Source of the DNA: RAM1 sp050247515 | GTDB lineage: Bacteria; Pseudomonadota; Gammaproteobacteria; Burkholderiales; Burkholderiaceae_C | Reading direction: 5' to 3' | Length of the DNA: 64,000 bases | Assembly: GCA_050247515.1 (NCBI GenBank) | Contig: JBFWUB010000007.1 | Coordinates: 140,567 to 204,566, forward strand | Part shown: positions 14,040 to 22,820 of the stretch, piece by piece | Numbering within the stretch: the stretch's first letter is position 1 | Layout: every line of letters begins with the position of its first letter | Made by a program: the position numbers and the translations under genes | Notes under the pieces: model-generated | The model's database searches: none | Seen by the model: only the letters and a program-made list of their open reading frames with translations | What the model was told of the DNA's origin: nothing

Positions 14040-15977
14040 ATGGAAACATATTTATTTCGCGGGCCCGCGCACAAGGCGGTTGGCGTACCGTCGGGCCAAG
14101 AAAGGCGCCAGAGCGGCGACACCGCGTCAATCATCGTGCAAAGCCCGGGCACGCCACGCGTACTTCGATCAGGCTCGAGCGATTCGCCCAGACCCTTGAC
14201 CAACAGTACGCCGATCGTTTTGCCGTCGCCTACAAGAAAATCGGTGAGCGAGACCGATCTCCGCGACGATTCAAAGATCTCCCCCAGCCATGCTGAATCG
14301 CCGCAATCCGGCTGGATGGCGAGTTCCGGGCGGCGATCCGTAACAACCCTGGACGATGTATTTTCTGGCGCGGGCATGCGGGACGCCAAGCCTGCCGAAC
14401 CAGACGGGCAGGACTTGGCTGAGGCGAGACGAAACCCGACGGTCACGGAAGATGAAGTCACGGCGCCCCCCGCGTTTTCCATGCAGACATTGCGCGACGA
14501 GGTCGATCGCAGCCTGGATCAGGCCGCCGGGAACAAGGAAATGCTGGATAAACATTTCGGCAACCTCAGCAACGAAGACGAGCAGGTTCGCGCTGAAGCG
14601 GAGGGGGCGCTCCACAATCTTTGCAACAAAGTGAAGGCGGGTGCCGGTCCTCTCGCGGCGAGCCAGCACCTTGAAAAAAGAATTGAAAACCTGCGGGAAC
14701 TGCAGAAGTTGCTGCCGGTTTCACCGGGCGCGGTCAGCTACGACACATTGAAGCTTGCCAAGGCCGAGGTGGGAAACAGGCTGCCTCCCGACCATCGAAA
14801 AGCGTTGGAAGAACTCATGAAACCAATGACTCCTGTCAAGCCCAGGAACATTGAAACCAAATCCGCTGGACGAACACCGGTGGCGGCGACGAAAGTAATT
14901 TTGCCTGGCTTGCAACCGCTGTTGCAGCGCAATATCGAAGCGCTGAACAAGTGGGCCACAACGGGCAGCCCGGATGCGATCATGGCCCGGGACAGGTTTA
15001 TGCAGGTCCTGAAAGGCGCGGCCGCCATGGGTCACGTTGGCCGGTTGCTGTTGCCATTGGAAGGGGCTCCCGACGACGTGCGAAGGGCACAGAAAGATCT
15101 GCGGACGCGGTTCGTCAAGCCGCAGGAGGCACAACTGAAGGGGGTGCAGGATTGGCTGAAAGCCAAGATTTCAGAAATCCCGGAAAACACGAGATCAAAG
15201 GCCTACGAACTTCATGGGCGAACGGTCAAGGCAGATCGGGAGAAGCGCAAGGCGGGTGCAGCGTCCGTGCCAACGATGCCAGACAGTCGTTCAATCCGGA
15301 ACTTGAAGAACATCGTGGACAACGGGCAACGGCTGTGGAACCGCTGCAAACAACTGCTTGACGTCGTACAGGGTGACAATCGGCTGAACGCAAAGTACCT
15401 CCATCTGTCCACGCAGGGCTTTGCAGACCTCATTCCCCAGACCGTTCACAACCCCGTCAGCGCGTTCGTTCGTGACACCGAGAAGATGGGCAAGAGCATC
15501 ACGGCCATCGCCGAGGATCTGCCGCCCATCGAGAGCATGCCCGTCGCGAGTGCGACGCGGCCACCGACCCATGACGCCACGCTGAGACGGCAGTTGCTGA
15601 ATCAGCTGGATATGGCGGTCGATAGCCTGGACGATGATTCGGGAATGCTCCTGGCAGCGCAAGCAAATTTGAAAAATTTGCCCAAGCCGATCCACGATGC
15701 CGAGAACGTCAAGAGGCAACGTGAGACCGGGCGCAAGGAACTTGTCGCTGACTTTGAAGCGGCTCAGAACAACACCCTCATGCTTTGCACGCTGCGGAAA
15801 ATCGTTCGCTCCAATGGAAGCGGGATGCGGGATGATCTCAAGGCCTTCAAGAAGGATTTTCTCCAGGCCCATGGCGTGCCCTATCCGGGCCCGTTGCCGG
15901 GTCATGTGCAGACCACGTTGGACGCGCTGATCGAATCAACTCCCCGCCGGGGGTTGGGCTCGTGGTTCGCGCGATGA
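14040..15977 (+). CDS. Paralog A: 645-residue protein of unknown function, effector-like
   Basis: No recognised family. Residues 1-150 are Ser/Pro/Thr-rich and disordered. Two helical segments follow. The better conserved one begins near residue 295: NIEALNKWATTGSPDAIMAR, DRFMQVLKGAA, GRLLLPLEGAPDDVRRAQKD. The key Trp is residue 305. This W...RF...L..AA..G..R.LL.PL...P..VR.AQ pattern is repeated in the next three genes. No signal peptide or membrane helix. Start ATG 14040 is chosen because it sits at the same 61-bp distance from the shared leader as in paralog C. Base composition is clearly poorer in GC than the flagellar genes around it; bases 15661-15720, for example, have 28 G/C in 60. This suggests transfer. 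Position between fliT and fliE invites a secreted-substrate hypothesis. Confidence 0.6.
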   Translation: METYLFRGPAHKAVGVPSGQERRQSGDTASIIVQSPGTPRVLRSGSSDSPRPLTNSTPIVLPSPTRKSVSETDLRDDSKISPSHAESPQSGWMASSGRRSVTTLDDVFSGAGMRDAKPAEPDGQDLAEARRNPTVTEDEVTAPPAFSMQTLRDEVDRSLDQAAGNKEMLDKHFGNLSNEDEQVRAEAEGALHNLCNKVKAGAGPLAASQHLEKRIENLRELQKLLPVSPGAVSYDTLKLAKAEVGNRLPPDHRKALEELMKPMTPVKPRNIETKSAGRTPVAATKVILPGLQPLLQRNIEALNKWATTGSPDAIMARDRFMQVLKGAAAMGHVGRLLLPLEGAPDDVRRAQKDLRTRFVKPQEAQLKGVQDWLKAKISEIPENTRSKAYELHGRTVKADREKRKAGAASVPTMPDSRSIRNLKNIVDNGQRLWNRCKQLLDVVQGDNRLNAKYLHLSTQGFADLIPQTVHNPVSAFVRDTEKMGKSITAIAEDLPPIESMPVASATRPPTHDATLRRQLLNQLDMAVDSLDDDSGMLLAAQANLKNLPKPIHDAENVKRQRETGRKELVADFEAAQNNTLMLCTLRKIVRSNGSGMRDDLKAFKKDFLQAHGVPYPGPLPGHVQTTLDALIESTPRRGLGSWFAR

Positions 15978-16084
15978 CTTGAGGCGCCGCGACCCAGGCG
16001 GGGCGTCCAGGGCGCCGATATGGCGGTCTTGCCAGACCAATGGATGAGGCCGTGCGGGCCCGCGGCGCACTAGCATGCGGCCGC

Positions 16085-17068
16085 ATGACCAACAGCATCA
16101 CGGGCACCCCCACGCTCACCCCCACGCTCACACCCACCTCCGTCGAACCGGTCTTGCGCCAGACGCCCGCTTCGCCGACCGTCGATACGCCCTCTGCGCC
16201 GCGCACCCAGCATCCGGGCGGGCCTGCTCTTGCGGGTGAGTCCGCCCGGCCGGCGCAGGCCATGCAGTCGCCAAGGCCGACCATGACGCGCCTTCCGGAC
16301 GAGCCGCCGGTCATCAGACGCGCGCAGCCGGCCGGCAAGCCAGAGCCCGGTGTGCCGGCATCGCATCACGCCCCGCCTGAAAGCAAATCGGGGCTGACCG
16401 TGGATATCCCCCCAGACGGGGACCTGATGCGCAGCCCCCAGATCACCACACCCCGGGTCATGGCGGCTTCGCCTGAACTGGTGGCAGCCATGCATGATTG
16501 CGTGTCTGCCCTGAAGCAATGGGCGGCGCTGGACAGCAAAGGCGCGGCCGCTCTGGACCAGTTCGGCCGCGATCTGGCGTACGCCGCACTGACGGGCGAC
16601 GTGCGGGACCTGCTGAAGGCGGCTCCCGGCATGCCGATGGGCGCGCAAGCGGCGCATGGGGCGCTGGTGCGGCAACTGACGCGGTCGCAGGGCGCATCGA
16701 TCCAGTCGTCGCTGGCGCGGGCCCGACTGCGACACAGAGAGTGCGCCGATGGCTTGAGCCGTCGACAGCTGACACTGGCAACATGCGAAGCTGGCAGCGA
16801 AGCGGCGAAGAAGCTGGAGTCGGAGATCAAATTGCTGGGTGTGCTGCTTGTGCCGTTGACCCAGCTGAAGAAGCTGTGTGAAACCGACGGCCACCACAAC
16901 CTGGCGGCGTTGAGGGTGCTGCAGGCCAGACTTCAGAAGCCGGTATTCCAGAAGAACGTGCCCATGGACGTACACGCGGCGTTGCACAACCTCATCCAGG
17001 TCAAGGAGCAGATCCGCCTGAGCGTCATCAAAGCCCAGGCCGGAAGTGGGAGCCTGCCTTCGTCCTGA
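16085..17068 (+). CDS. Paralog B: 327-residue protein of unknown function, effector-like
   Basis: Residues 1-120 are Pro/Thr/Ser-rich with tandem TPTLTPT repeats. The helical domain starts near residue 132: MHDCVSALKQWAALDSKGAA (Trp 146), LAYAALTGDVRDLLKAAPGM and RQLTRSQGASIQSSLARARL. It then has a second half ending VHAALHNLIQVKEQIRLSVI, which parallels the ends of C and D. It carries three or four Cys, unlike the others. The start is ATG 16085, 9 bp after a TAGCAT -10-like box (16071-16076), giving a nearly leaderless transcript. It lacks the CATGGGGCGAAGTGTG leader of A and C. Function unknown. Confidence 0.6.
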   Translation: MTNSITGTPTLTPTLTPTSVEPVLRQTPASPTVDTPSAPRTQHPGGPALAGESARPAQAMQSPRPTMTRLPDEPPVIRRAQPAGKPEPGVPASHHAPPESKSGLTVDIPPDGDLMRSPQITTPRVMAASPELVAAMHDCVSALKQWAALDSKGAAALDQFGRDLAYAALTGDVRDLLKAAPGMPMGAQAAHGALVRQLTRSQGASIQSSLARARLRHRECADGLSRRQLTLATCEAGSEAAKKLESEIKLLGVLLVPLTQLKKLCETDGHHNLAALRVLQARLQKPVFQKNVPMDVHAALHNLIQVKEQIRLSVIKAQAGSGSLPSS

Positions 17069-17308
17069 GCGTGCGCTCGGATGAACGGCCGTCCCGCACG
17101 GCGCAGGCAGCCATCATGGGCGGGCAGAAGTGGCCGTCGGCTTCGGTCATGCCGACCCTGACCTATCCGGAAGTGGGGCAGACCCGCCCGCAAGACCAAG
17201 GGATGTAGATGCGCCGCCGTGCGGTGCCTAGCATCCGTTGCATGGTCATGGGGCGAAGTGTGGCGACGTTCGCCGCAATCTCGTGGCCAGCCACAAAAAG
17301 GTCCTGCC
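17069..17308 (+). promoter_or_regulatory. Promoter and conserved leader of paralog C
   Basis: 240-bp gap. The last 80 bp align with the region before paralog A: TAGCAT at 17229-17234, CATGGGGCGAAGTGTG at 17247-17262, then CGAC and GCAA at matching positions, and ATG 61 bp after the block's own ATG. The -35 is less clear than at A. Bases 17069-17220 contain no open frame or repeat that I can support. Confidence 0.6.
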
Positions 17309-18133
17309 ATGTCCACGAGTCTTGCCAGCCCGGGAGGGGTGACGCCGCCCCTGTCGGTTCCGAACCCCCGTACCCCCGCATCATCCGCAGGTGGAGCGTC
17401 CATTGTCACCAGCCTGTCGCCGGGGCACTCGCGTGTGATTGCGCATGCGCCCCTGACCCGCACCACGGAAAGCAAGAGCCCGGCAGGCTCGCCCTCCCCA
17501 TTGAAGGACGCCCTGGTGCGCAGCCGCGATGCGTTCGACCTGTGGGCGAGCAACGGTGAGAGTGCCAAGGCCACCCGCGACCGCTTTCTGCTGGGGCTGG
17601 CAAAAGCCGCCTCGAACGGGGACACACGTGAACTGTTGCCGCCGCTGGCCGATGCGCCTGAAGCGGTGCGCGAGGCGCAAGCCGCCTTGAAGCAGGTGCT
17701 GGAGGATGAGCAACTGGAATTGATAGGCGCACTGCAGCTGGCCGTCAGTGCATCCATCGCCAACGTGTCCGCGCTGATGGCGGACGGGAAGCCGACCACG
17801 CCCGGAACGACGCCCGACAACTTGACGCGGGTGAAGACCCAGCTGGAAGGCATCCAGGCAATGCTGAGAACCGGGCGGCGCAACGACCTCTATCAGCTCG
17901 CGGGCGCACTGTCGTTGGCCGGGTTGGCCCCGCCGTCCGTCGTCGGGCCCTTCAAGGCGCTTATCAACGCCAAGAAGAACTTGATGGCCGACATCGGCGC
18001 GGCTCGACGCCAGATCGGCGCGCCCATCGCGTCGCAAGCGTCGCCAACCGACATCCCGGTGGACCTGTCCAGTGTCAACCTGGGGCCGCGCCGCTCGCAA
18101 AAGCGGATCGACATGCACGTGCCGCGAGGGTAG
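17309..18133 (+). CDS. Paralog C: 274-residue protein of unknown function, effector-like
   Basis: Shortest copy and the clearest version of the shared domain. After about 65 disordered residues come ALVRSRDAFDLWASNGESAK (Trp 79), TRDRFLLGLAKAASNGD, TRELLPPLADAPEAVREAQA and a second half with LTRVKTQLEGIQAMLRTGRR and VVGPFKALINAKKNLMADIG. Pattern and spacing match D best. No Cys, no signal peptide, no transmembrane segment. The N-terminal 25 residues (MSTSLASPGGVTPPLSVPNP) are Ser/Thr/Pro-rich and free of acidic residues, as in many type III secretion signals; that is a suggestive feature, not proof. Paralog D follows after 31 bp. Confidence 0.6.
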   Translation: MSTSLASPGGVTPPLSVPNPRTPASSAGGASIVTSLSPGHSRVIAHAPLTRTTESKSPAGSPSPLKDALVRSRDAFDLWASNGESAKATRDRFLLGLAKAASNGDTRELLPPLADAPEAVREAQAALKQVLEDEQLELIGALQLAVSASIANVSALMADGKPTTPGTTPDNLTRVKTQLEGIQAMLRTGRRNDLYQLAGALSLAGLAPPSVVGPFKALINAKKNLMADIGAARRQIGAPIASQASPTDIPVDLSSVNLGPRRSQKRIDMHVPRG

Positions 18134-18164
18134 TTGCGCGTCTTCACCAAGCCCAAGGAGCATC

Positions 18165-19550
18165 ATGAGTGTCAGCCAAGGTGGCGCAAGCCCCATCTGT
18201 CAAATCGTCAGCCCGTCCACCCCCACGCGCGTCATAGCCGAGTTGCCGGCGCACGCGACAGGGAAGCCCGAGGTGCTCGCGGCGCAAGCGCGCCGCACCG
18301 CCGGCTCCGACTCGCAGATCGGCGCTCCGGGCACGGCGCCGACGGCCGGGCAGCCGCCGCAGTCCAGGCTCGGTCGGCCTCCCCAGAAACCAGCCGAACC
18401 CGTCACGTTCACGTGGAGCGACGAACATATCCAGATCCACGACCTCAATGTGGCGCAGGGCAAATACACCAGCACCGGCCCGCTCGGCGAACCGATGGAG
18501 GCCGAACCGCAGCGTGAACCGCGCCGGGAAACCAAGCGCAACTCCCTGGAAAGCGCGTCGGATGCCTTGGGCTTTGCCGAGTTTCTGCAAGAGCAAGAGC
18601 CCACACCGCAGGCGCCTGCCAAACCATCGGGGCTGCTGACGCAGCCCGGGTCGGCAACGGACAGCCTGACTATCCAGCAGGCGATCCGGCCCAGCCACGC
18701 GCGGCTGGCCGGTTGGACGGGCCATGACGCCAAAGCCGCCCGCGGTTTCATGGGCAGTCTCGCGGCGGCGGCTGACAGCGGCGATTTCCGGGCGTTGCAA
18801 AAACCTGTGGGCAACAGGTTCTTCTCGGCAAATCTGCGCAAGGCGCAAGCGAAGCTTCTGACGGACCTGCAAAATCCGCAGACGGTCCTGCTGAAAAAGC
18901 TGTGGGATCAGATCGGGGACGCGGTGCGCAACGCGGCGCTTGTCGCCCAGAACAAGGACCGACCGGATAGCGCCAGGAATGCCGCCAGCCAGCAGCTGTC
19001 GAAGCTGTATGCCCTGCAGAGAATGCTGAGCTCGCTGGAGCAGCACAACCTGCCGGAGTTTCGCAAATTCACGGGCGAGACTCAGGCCTTGCTGCCGAAC
19101 GAACTTGGCCAAACGCTTTTTGCACTTGTGAAGGCCAAGGAAGCCGCGCAGTCGGCGCTGCTCGGGCTGACGCAGGAAACGCCGCAGCCGCAGCCGCTTG
19201 ACATCGCGTCGCCTGACGGGGCAGGTTCGTCCGACCCCGCCGCACTGAATGAACTGAAGAAAGTGGCGTCAACTGTGTCCGCCCGAATTGACGACTACGG
19301 CCGCATGCTGCGCGCCGCATACAAGGCTTCGCAGGACGACAAAACCCCGCAGCTCCCGGTGCTTGACCTCGTCAAGGCTGAAAGGGCGTTCAATGTCGCG
19401 GCGACGGCGCGTGAGCAATACAACGACATGCTCGAAGCCGACTCCGGCGTTTACTCCGTGTCGGACCTGACCCAGGCCAACAAAGCGATGGAGTCCGCGC
19501 TGCTGCACCTGTCGGCGCTGATGGGCCCGATTGCCAGAAGCTTGTCGTAG
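18165..19550 (+). CDS. Paralog D: 461-residue protein of unknown function, effector-like
   Basis: Starts at ATG 18165 after AAGGAG. A disordered region of about 165 residues is followed by IRPSHARLAGWTGHDAKAAR (Trp 184), FMGSLAAAADSGDFRALQKP, LRKAQAKLLTDLQNPQ and YALQRMLSSLEQHNLPEFRK, then LGQTLFALVKAKEAAQSALL. It has an extra C-terminal helical segment (residues 360-461) resembling a partial second copy of the second half (LPVLDLVKAERAFNVAATAR). It is 31 bp after paralog C, so the two are one operon. It ends 39 bp before the convergent fliE. Function unknown. Confidence 0.6.
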   Translation: MSVSQGGASPICQIVSPSTPTRVIAELPAHATGKPEVLAAQARRTAGSDSQIGAPGTAPTAGQPPQSRLGRPPQKPAEPVTFTWSDEHIQIHDLNVAQGKYTSTGPLGEPMEAEPQREPRRETKRNSLESASDALGFAEFLQEQEPTPQAPAKPSGLLTQPGSATDSLTIQQAIRPSHARLAGWTGHDAKAARGFMGSLAAAADSGDFRALQKPVGNRFFSANLRKAQAKLLTDLQNPQTVLLKKLWDQIGDAVRNAALVAQNKDRPDSARNAASQQLSKLYALQRMLSSLEQHNLPEFRKFTGETQALLPNELGQTLFALVKAKEAAQSALLGLTQETPQPQPLDIASPDGAGSSDPAALNELKKVASTVSARIDDYGRMLRAAYKASQDDKTPQLPVLDLVKAERAFNVAATAREQYNDMLEADSGVYSVSDLTQANKAMESALLHLSALMGPIARSLS

Positions 19551-19589
19551 CGCGCGGCTGCATGGAGAAGGTGGCAATGCCCGGTGTAC

Positions 19590-19934
19590 CTACACCTGCA
19601 TGTTCATGATGTCGCTGTAGGCCGATACCAGCCGGTTGCGCACATGCAGCGCCGACTGGAAGCCGATCTGCGATTTCTGCATGGCCACCATGGTCTGCTC
19701 CAGGCTGGCGCCGGCGGGATTGGACTGGAAGGTCTCGGCCAGCTGGCTGGCCTGGTGCTGGCTGGCGCTCACGCTGCGCAGGGCCTGGTCCAGCGCGCCG
19801 GTGAATGACGGCGCCTGCACGCCCTGCACGGCCTGCGGGGAGCCCGCCTGCGCCGCGCGCTGCGCGGCGGCGTTGCGCTTGAGCGCATCAAGCAGCTGGG
19901 TGGGCAGGGCGGAGTTGGCGGGTTGGATCTGCAT
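19590..19934 (-). CDS. fliE: FliE, MS-ring/rod junction protein
   Basis: 114 residues, normal length. FliE joins the MS ring to the rod and is the first substrate of flagellar export. The C-terminal block is classic: SLEQTMVAMQKSQIGFQSAL and RNRLVSAYSDIMNMQV. The N-terminus is Ala/Gln-rich and variable, as usual. It is divergent from fliF, with 106 bp between the start codons. Confidence 0.95.
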   Translation of the reverse strand: MQIQPANSALPTQLLDALKRNAAAQRAAQAGSPQAVQGVQAPSFTGALDQALRSVSASQHQASQLAETFQSNPAGASLEQTMVAMQKSQIGFQSALHVRNRLVSAYSDIMNMQV

Positions 19935-20040
19935 GCCGCAACTTTAGGCCCGCGGGCGCGGCGCGGAGCGCTGAATAAAGCCGGGAATCTCCCGCATATC
20001 ACCGCTCGGGGTTTGCGCCGGCGCCCCAACAATCACCGGC
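19935..20040. promoter_or_regulatory. fliE-fliF divergent promoter region
   Basis: 106 bp between the divergent fliE and fliF start codons. As the start of the class II operon fliF-fliR it should carry FlhDC-dependent promoters. I see no confident -35/-10 pair or FliA box, so only the position is evidence. Confidence 0.4.
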
Positions 20041-21786
20041 ATGGACACCCCACTTGCCCCCACCGCCCTGGCCGAGGACGCCCGCCCCGCGCGCGCGGCC
20101 CCGGCCCTGTCACTGAACCGCCTGGGCGAGCTGCCCGCGCGCAACAAGCTCATGCTGGGCGTGGCCGCCGCGCTGCTGGCCGGCGTGATGGGCCTGTCGC
20201 TGATGATGGGGCGCGAGCCGCAGTGGCGCGTGCTGTACGCCAGCATGAACGACCGCGACGGCGGCGCGGTGCTGACGGCGCTGGCGCAGATGAACGTGCC
20301 CCACAAGTTCACCGAGGGCAGCGGCACGTTGATGGTGCCGGCCGACCGCGTGCACGACGTGCGCCTGCGCCTGGCCTCCCAGGGCCTGCCCAAGGGCGGC
20401 ACGGTGGGCTTTGAGCTGATGGAGAACCAGAAATTCGGCGTGACGCAGTTCCAGGAGCGGCTGAACTTCCAGCGCGGCCTGGAAGGCGAGCTGGCGCGCT
20501 CGATCATGGCGCTGTCGGCCGTGCAGTCGGCCCGGGTGCACCTGGCGCTGCCGGCGCAGACGGCCTTCATGCGCGAGCAGCAAAAGCCCTCGGCCTCGGT
20601 CATGCTCACGCTGTACGGCGGCCGCGTGCTGGAGCGCAACCAGATCGCCGGCATCGTGCACCTGGTGGCCTCCAGCGTGCCCGAGATGCCCACGCGCGCC
20701 GTGAGCGTGGTGGACCAGAACGGCACGCTGCTGTCGCAGGCCCCGGGCGAGGTGCCCAACGGCCTGGACGCGCCGCAGCTGCAGTACGTGCGCCAGACCG
20801 AGCAGAGCCTGGCCACGCGCATCCTGTCCATCCTGGAGCCCATCGTGGGCGCGGGCAATGTGCGCGCGCAGGTCACGGCCGATATCGATTTCACCCAGAG
20901 CGAATCCACCGCCGAGGTGTACACGCCCAACCAGGGCAGCGCCCCCGCCGCCGTGCGCAGCCAGCAGCTGTCTGAAAGCCCGGGCGGCGGCGCCGCAGCC
21001 CAGGCCGCCGCGCAGCAAGGCGGCGTGCCCGGCGCGCTGGCCAACCAGCCGCCGGCCACGCCCGCGTCGCCGGTCAACGGCGCGCCCGGCGCGCTGACGG
21101 CCGGTGGCGGCGCGGGCGGCGCGGCCGCCGGCGTCAAGCGCGACGCGGTGACCAACTACGAGGTGGACAAGACCGTGCGCGTGGTGCGCAGCGCCACCGG
21201 CAACATCCGCCGCCTGAACGCGGCCGTGATCGTCAACCACGCCACCCGCGCCGGCGCGGACGGCAAGCCCGTGACGGCGGCCATCCCCGCCGCCCAGATG
21301 GAGCAGATCAACGCGCTGGTGCGCGAGGCCATGGGCTTCAACAAGGAGCGCGGCGATTCGGTCAATGTGGTGAATGCAGCCTTCACGCAAGTGGTGGCGC
21401 CCGCGCCCGCCGAGCTGCCCTGGTGGCGCCAGGCCGAGAATCTGGAGCTGGCGCGCAGCTTTGCACCCTGGCTGGCGCTGCCCATCGTGGCGCTGATCAT
21501 CATCCTTGGCCTGGTGCGCCCGGCCATGCGCGCCGCGCGGCCGGTGCCGCTGTCCCAGCGCGTGCTGTCCACCACGGTGCAGGACGCGATTGCGCTGCCC
21601 ACGCCCGACGGCGTGGGCCAGGTCACCATTGCCGGTGCCGACCCGTCGGTGCCGCTGCTGCCCACGGCCCAGGCCGCGCAGCAGCAGGCCCGCGACGCCC
21701 AGCTCAACAACATCCGCCAGCTTGCCAAGCAGAACCCCGCCACTGTGGCGAACGTGGTGCGCAGCTGGGTCAACCAGCCCGCCTGA
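20041..21786 (+). CDS. fliF: FliF, flagellar MS-ring protein
   Basis: 581 residues. First membrane helix near residue 38-58 (KLMLGVAAALLAGVMGLSLM), then the ring-building motifs WRVLYASMNDRDGG, LMENQKFGVTQFQERLNFQR and ARVHLALPAQTAFMREQQKP. A long Ala/Gly/Pro linker spans about 300-365. The second membrane helix (FAPWLALPIVALIIILGLV) precedes the C-terminal FliG-binding tail, which ends IRQLAKQNPATVANVVRSWV. First gene of the fliFGHIJK operon. Confidence 0.97.
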   Translation: MDTPLAPTALAEDARPARAAPALSLNRLGELPARNKLMLGVAAALLAGVMGLSLMMGREPQWRVLYASMNDRDGGAVLTALAQMNVPHKFTEGSGTLMVPADRVHDVRLRLASQGLPKGGTVGFELMENQKFGVTQFQERLNFQRGLEGELARSIMALSAVQSARVHLALPAQTAFMREQQKPSASVMLTLYGGRVLERNQIAGIVHLVASSVPEMPTRAVSVVDQNGTLLSQAPGEVPNGLDAPQLQYVRQTEQSLATRILSILEPIVGAGNVRAQVTADIDFTQSESTAEVYTPNQGSAPAAVRSQQLSESPGGGAAAQAAAQQGGVPGALANQPPATPASPVNGAPGALTAGGGAGGAAAGVKRDAVTNYEVDKTVRVVRSATGNIRRLNAAVIVNHATRAGADGKPVTAAIPAAQMEQINALVREAMGFNKERGDSVNVVNAAFTQVVAPAPAELPWWRQAENLELARSFAPWLALPIVALIIILGLVRPAMRAARPVPLSQRVLSTTVQDAIALPTPDGVGQVTIAGADPSVPLLPTAQAAQQQARDAQLNNIRQLAKQNPATVANVVRSWVNQPA

Positions 21787-21806
21787 ACCCGACTCCCTGA
21801 CTACCC

Positions 21807-22820
21807 ATGGCCACAGCCGAACCCACCGAAGACGAAGGCGTGCACGCCAGCGCCATCCTGATGCTCGCCCTGGGCGAGGAATGCGCGGCCGAGGTCTTCA
21901 AGTACCTCGCCCCCAAGGAAGTGCAGCGCCTGGGCGAACGCATGGCGCGCCTGACCACCGTGGCCGACGCGCAGTTTGACGACGTGCTCTCGCGCTTTGA
22001 AAGCCAGGTTGATTCGCAGCGCTCGCTGGTCAGCGACACCGGCGCCTACGTGAGCAACGTGCTCAAGCTCGCCCTGGGCGACGACAAGGCGGGCCTGCTG
22101 ATTGACCGCATCGTGCAGGGCCGCGACGTGAGCGGCATTGAAAGCCTGAAATGGATGGACTCCGCCGCCGTGGCCGAGCTGATCCGCAACGAGCATCCGC
22201 AGATCATCGCATCCATCCTGGTCCACCTGGACCGCGACCAGGCCTCCAGCGTGCTGGGCGCGTTTGACGACCGCACGCGCAACGACGTGGTGCTGCGCAT
22301 CGCCACGCTGGACGGCATCCAGCCCAACGCGCTCAAGGAACTCAACGAGGTGCTGTCCAAGGTGCTGGCCGGCGGTGAGCGCATCCGCAAGCAGCCATTG
22401 GGCGGCGTGAAAACGGCCGCCGAAATCCTGAACTTCCTGGGCGCCAGCGCCGAATCCGCCGTGCTGGACGCCATCCGCGGCGGCGACGCCGACCTGGCCC
22501 AGAAGATCGAGGACCAGATGTTCACCTTTGATGACCTGCTCAAGCTGGACAACAAGGCCATCCAGCTGGTGCTGCGCGAGGTGGCCAACGACGCGCTGAT
22601 CATTGCCCTGAAGGGCGCCGAGCCCGAGATGCGCGAGAAGATCTTCGCCAACATGAGCTCGCGCGCGGCCGAAACGCTGCGCGAGGACCTGGAGTCCAAG
22701 GGCCCGGTGCGCGTGTCCGAAGTGGAAACGCAGCAAAAGGAAATCCTCAAGATCGTGCGCCGCCTGGGCGACGAAGGCCAGATCATGATCGGAGGCGGGG
22801 GCGATGAGAGCTTTGTCTGA
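21807..22820 (+). CDS. fliG: FliG, motor switch protein
   Basis: 337 residues. FliG binds FliF with its N-terminal domain, FliM in the middle and MotA with its C-terminal charged ridge. Seen here: ILMLALGEECAAEVFKYLAP near the start, the EHPQIIASILVHLDRDQASS middle motif, and the torque helix AIQLVLREVANDALIIALKG followed by MREKIFANMSSRAAETLRED. It starts 20 bp after fliF and overlaps fliH by 17 bp. Confidence 0.98.
   Translation: MATAEPTEDEGVHASAILMLALGEECAAEVFKYLAPKEVQRLGERMARLTTVADAQFDDVLSRFESQVDSQRSLVSDTGAYVSNVLKLALGDDKAGLLIDRIVQGRDVSGIESLKWMDSAAVAELIRNEHPQIIASILVHLDRDQASSVLGAFDDRTRNDVVLRIATLDGIQPNALKELNEVLSKVLAGGERIRKQPLGGVKTAAEILNFLGASAESAVLDAIRGGDADLAQKIEDQMFTFDDLLKLDNKAIQLVLREVANDALIIALKGAEPEMREKIFANMSSRAAETLREDLESKGPVRVSEVETQQKEILKIVRRLGDEGQIMIGGGGDESFV

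Noticed and set aside
16014..16021. GCCGATAT before paralog B as a FliA -10
   Set aside because: The -35 position 11 bp upstream reads CAGGCGGG, unlike T(C/A)AAGNNN, and the -10 lies 64 bp from the start with a better TAGCAT box nearer.
13862..17308. Hrp-type promoter (TTCG-N16-TTCG) before the four paralogs
   Set aside because: CGAA pairs occur near 13969 and 13984 but with the wrong orientation and spacing (11 bp); no N15-N16 TTCG pair precedes any of the four start codons, so Hrp control cannot be claimed.
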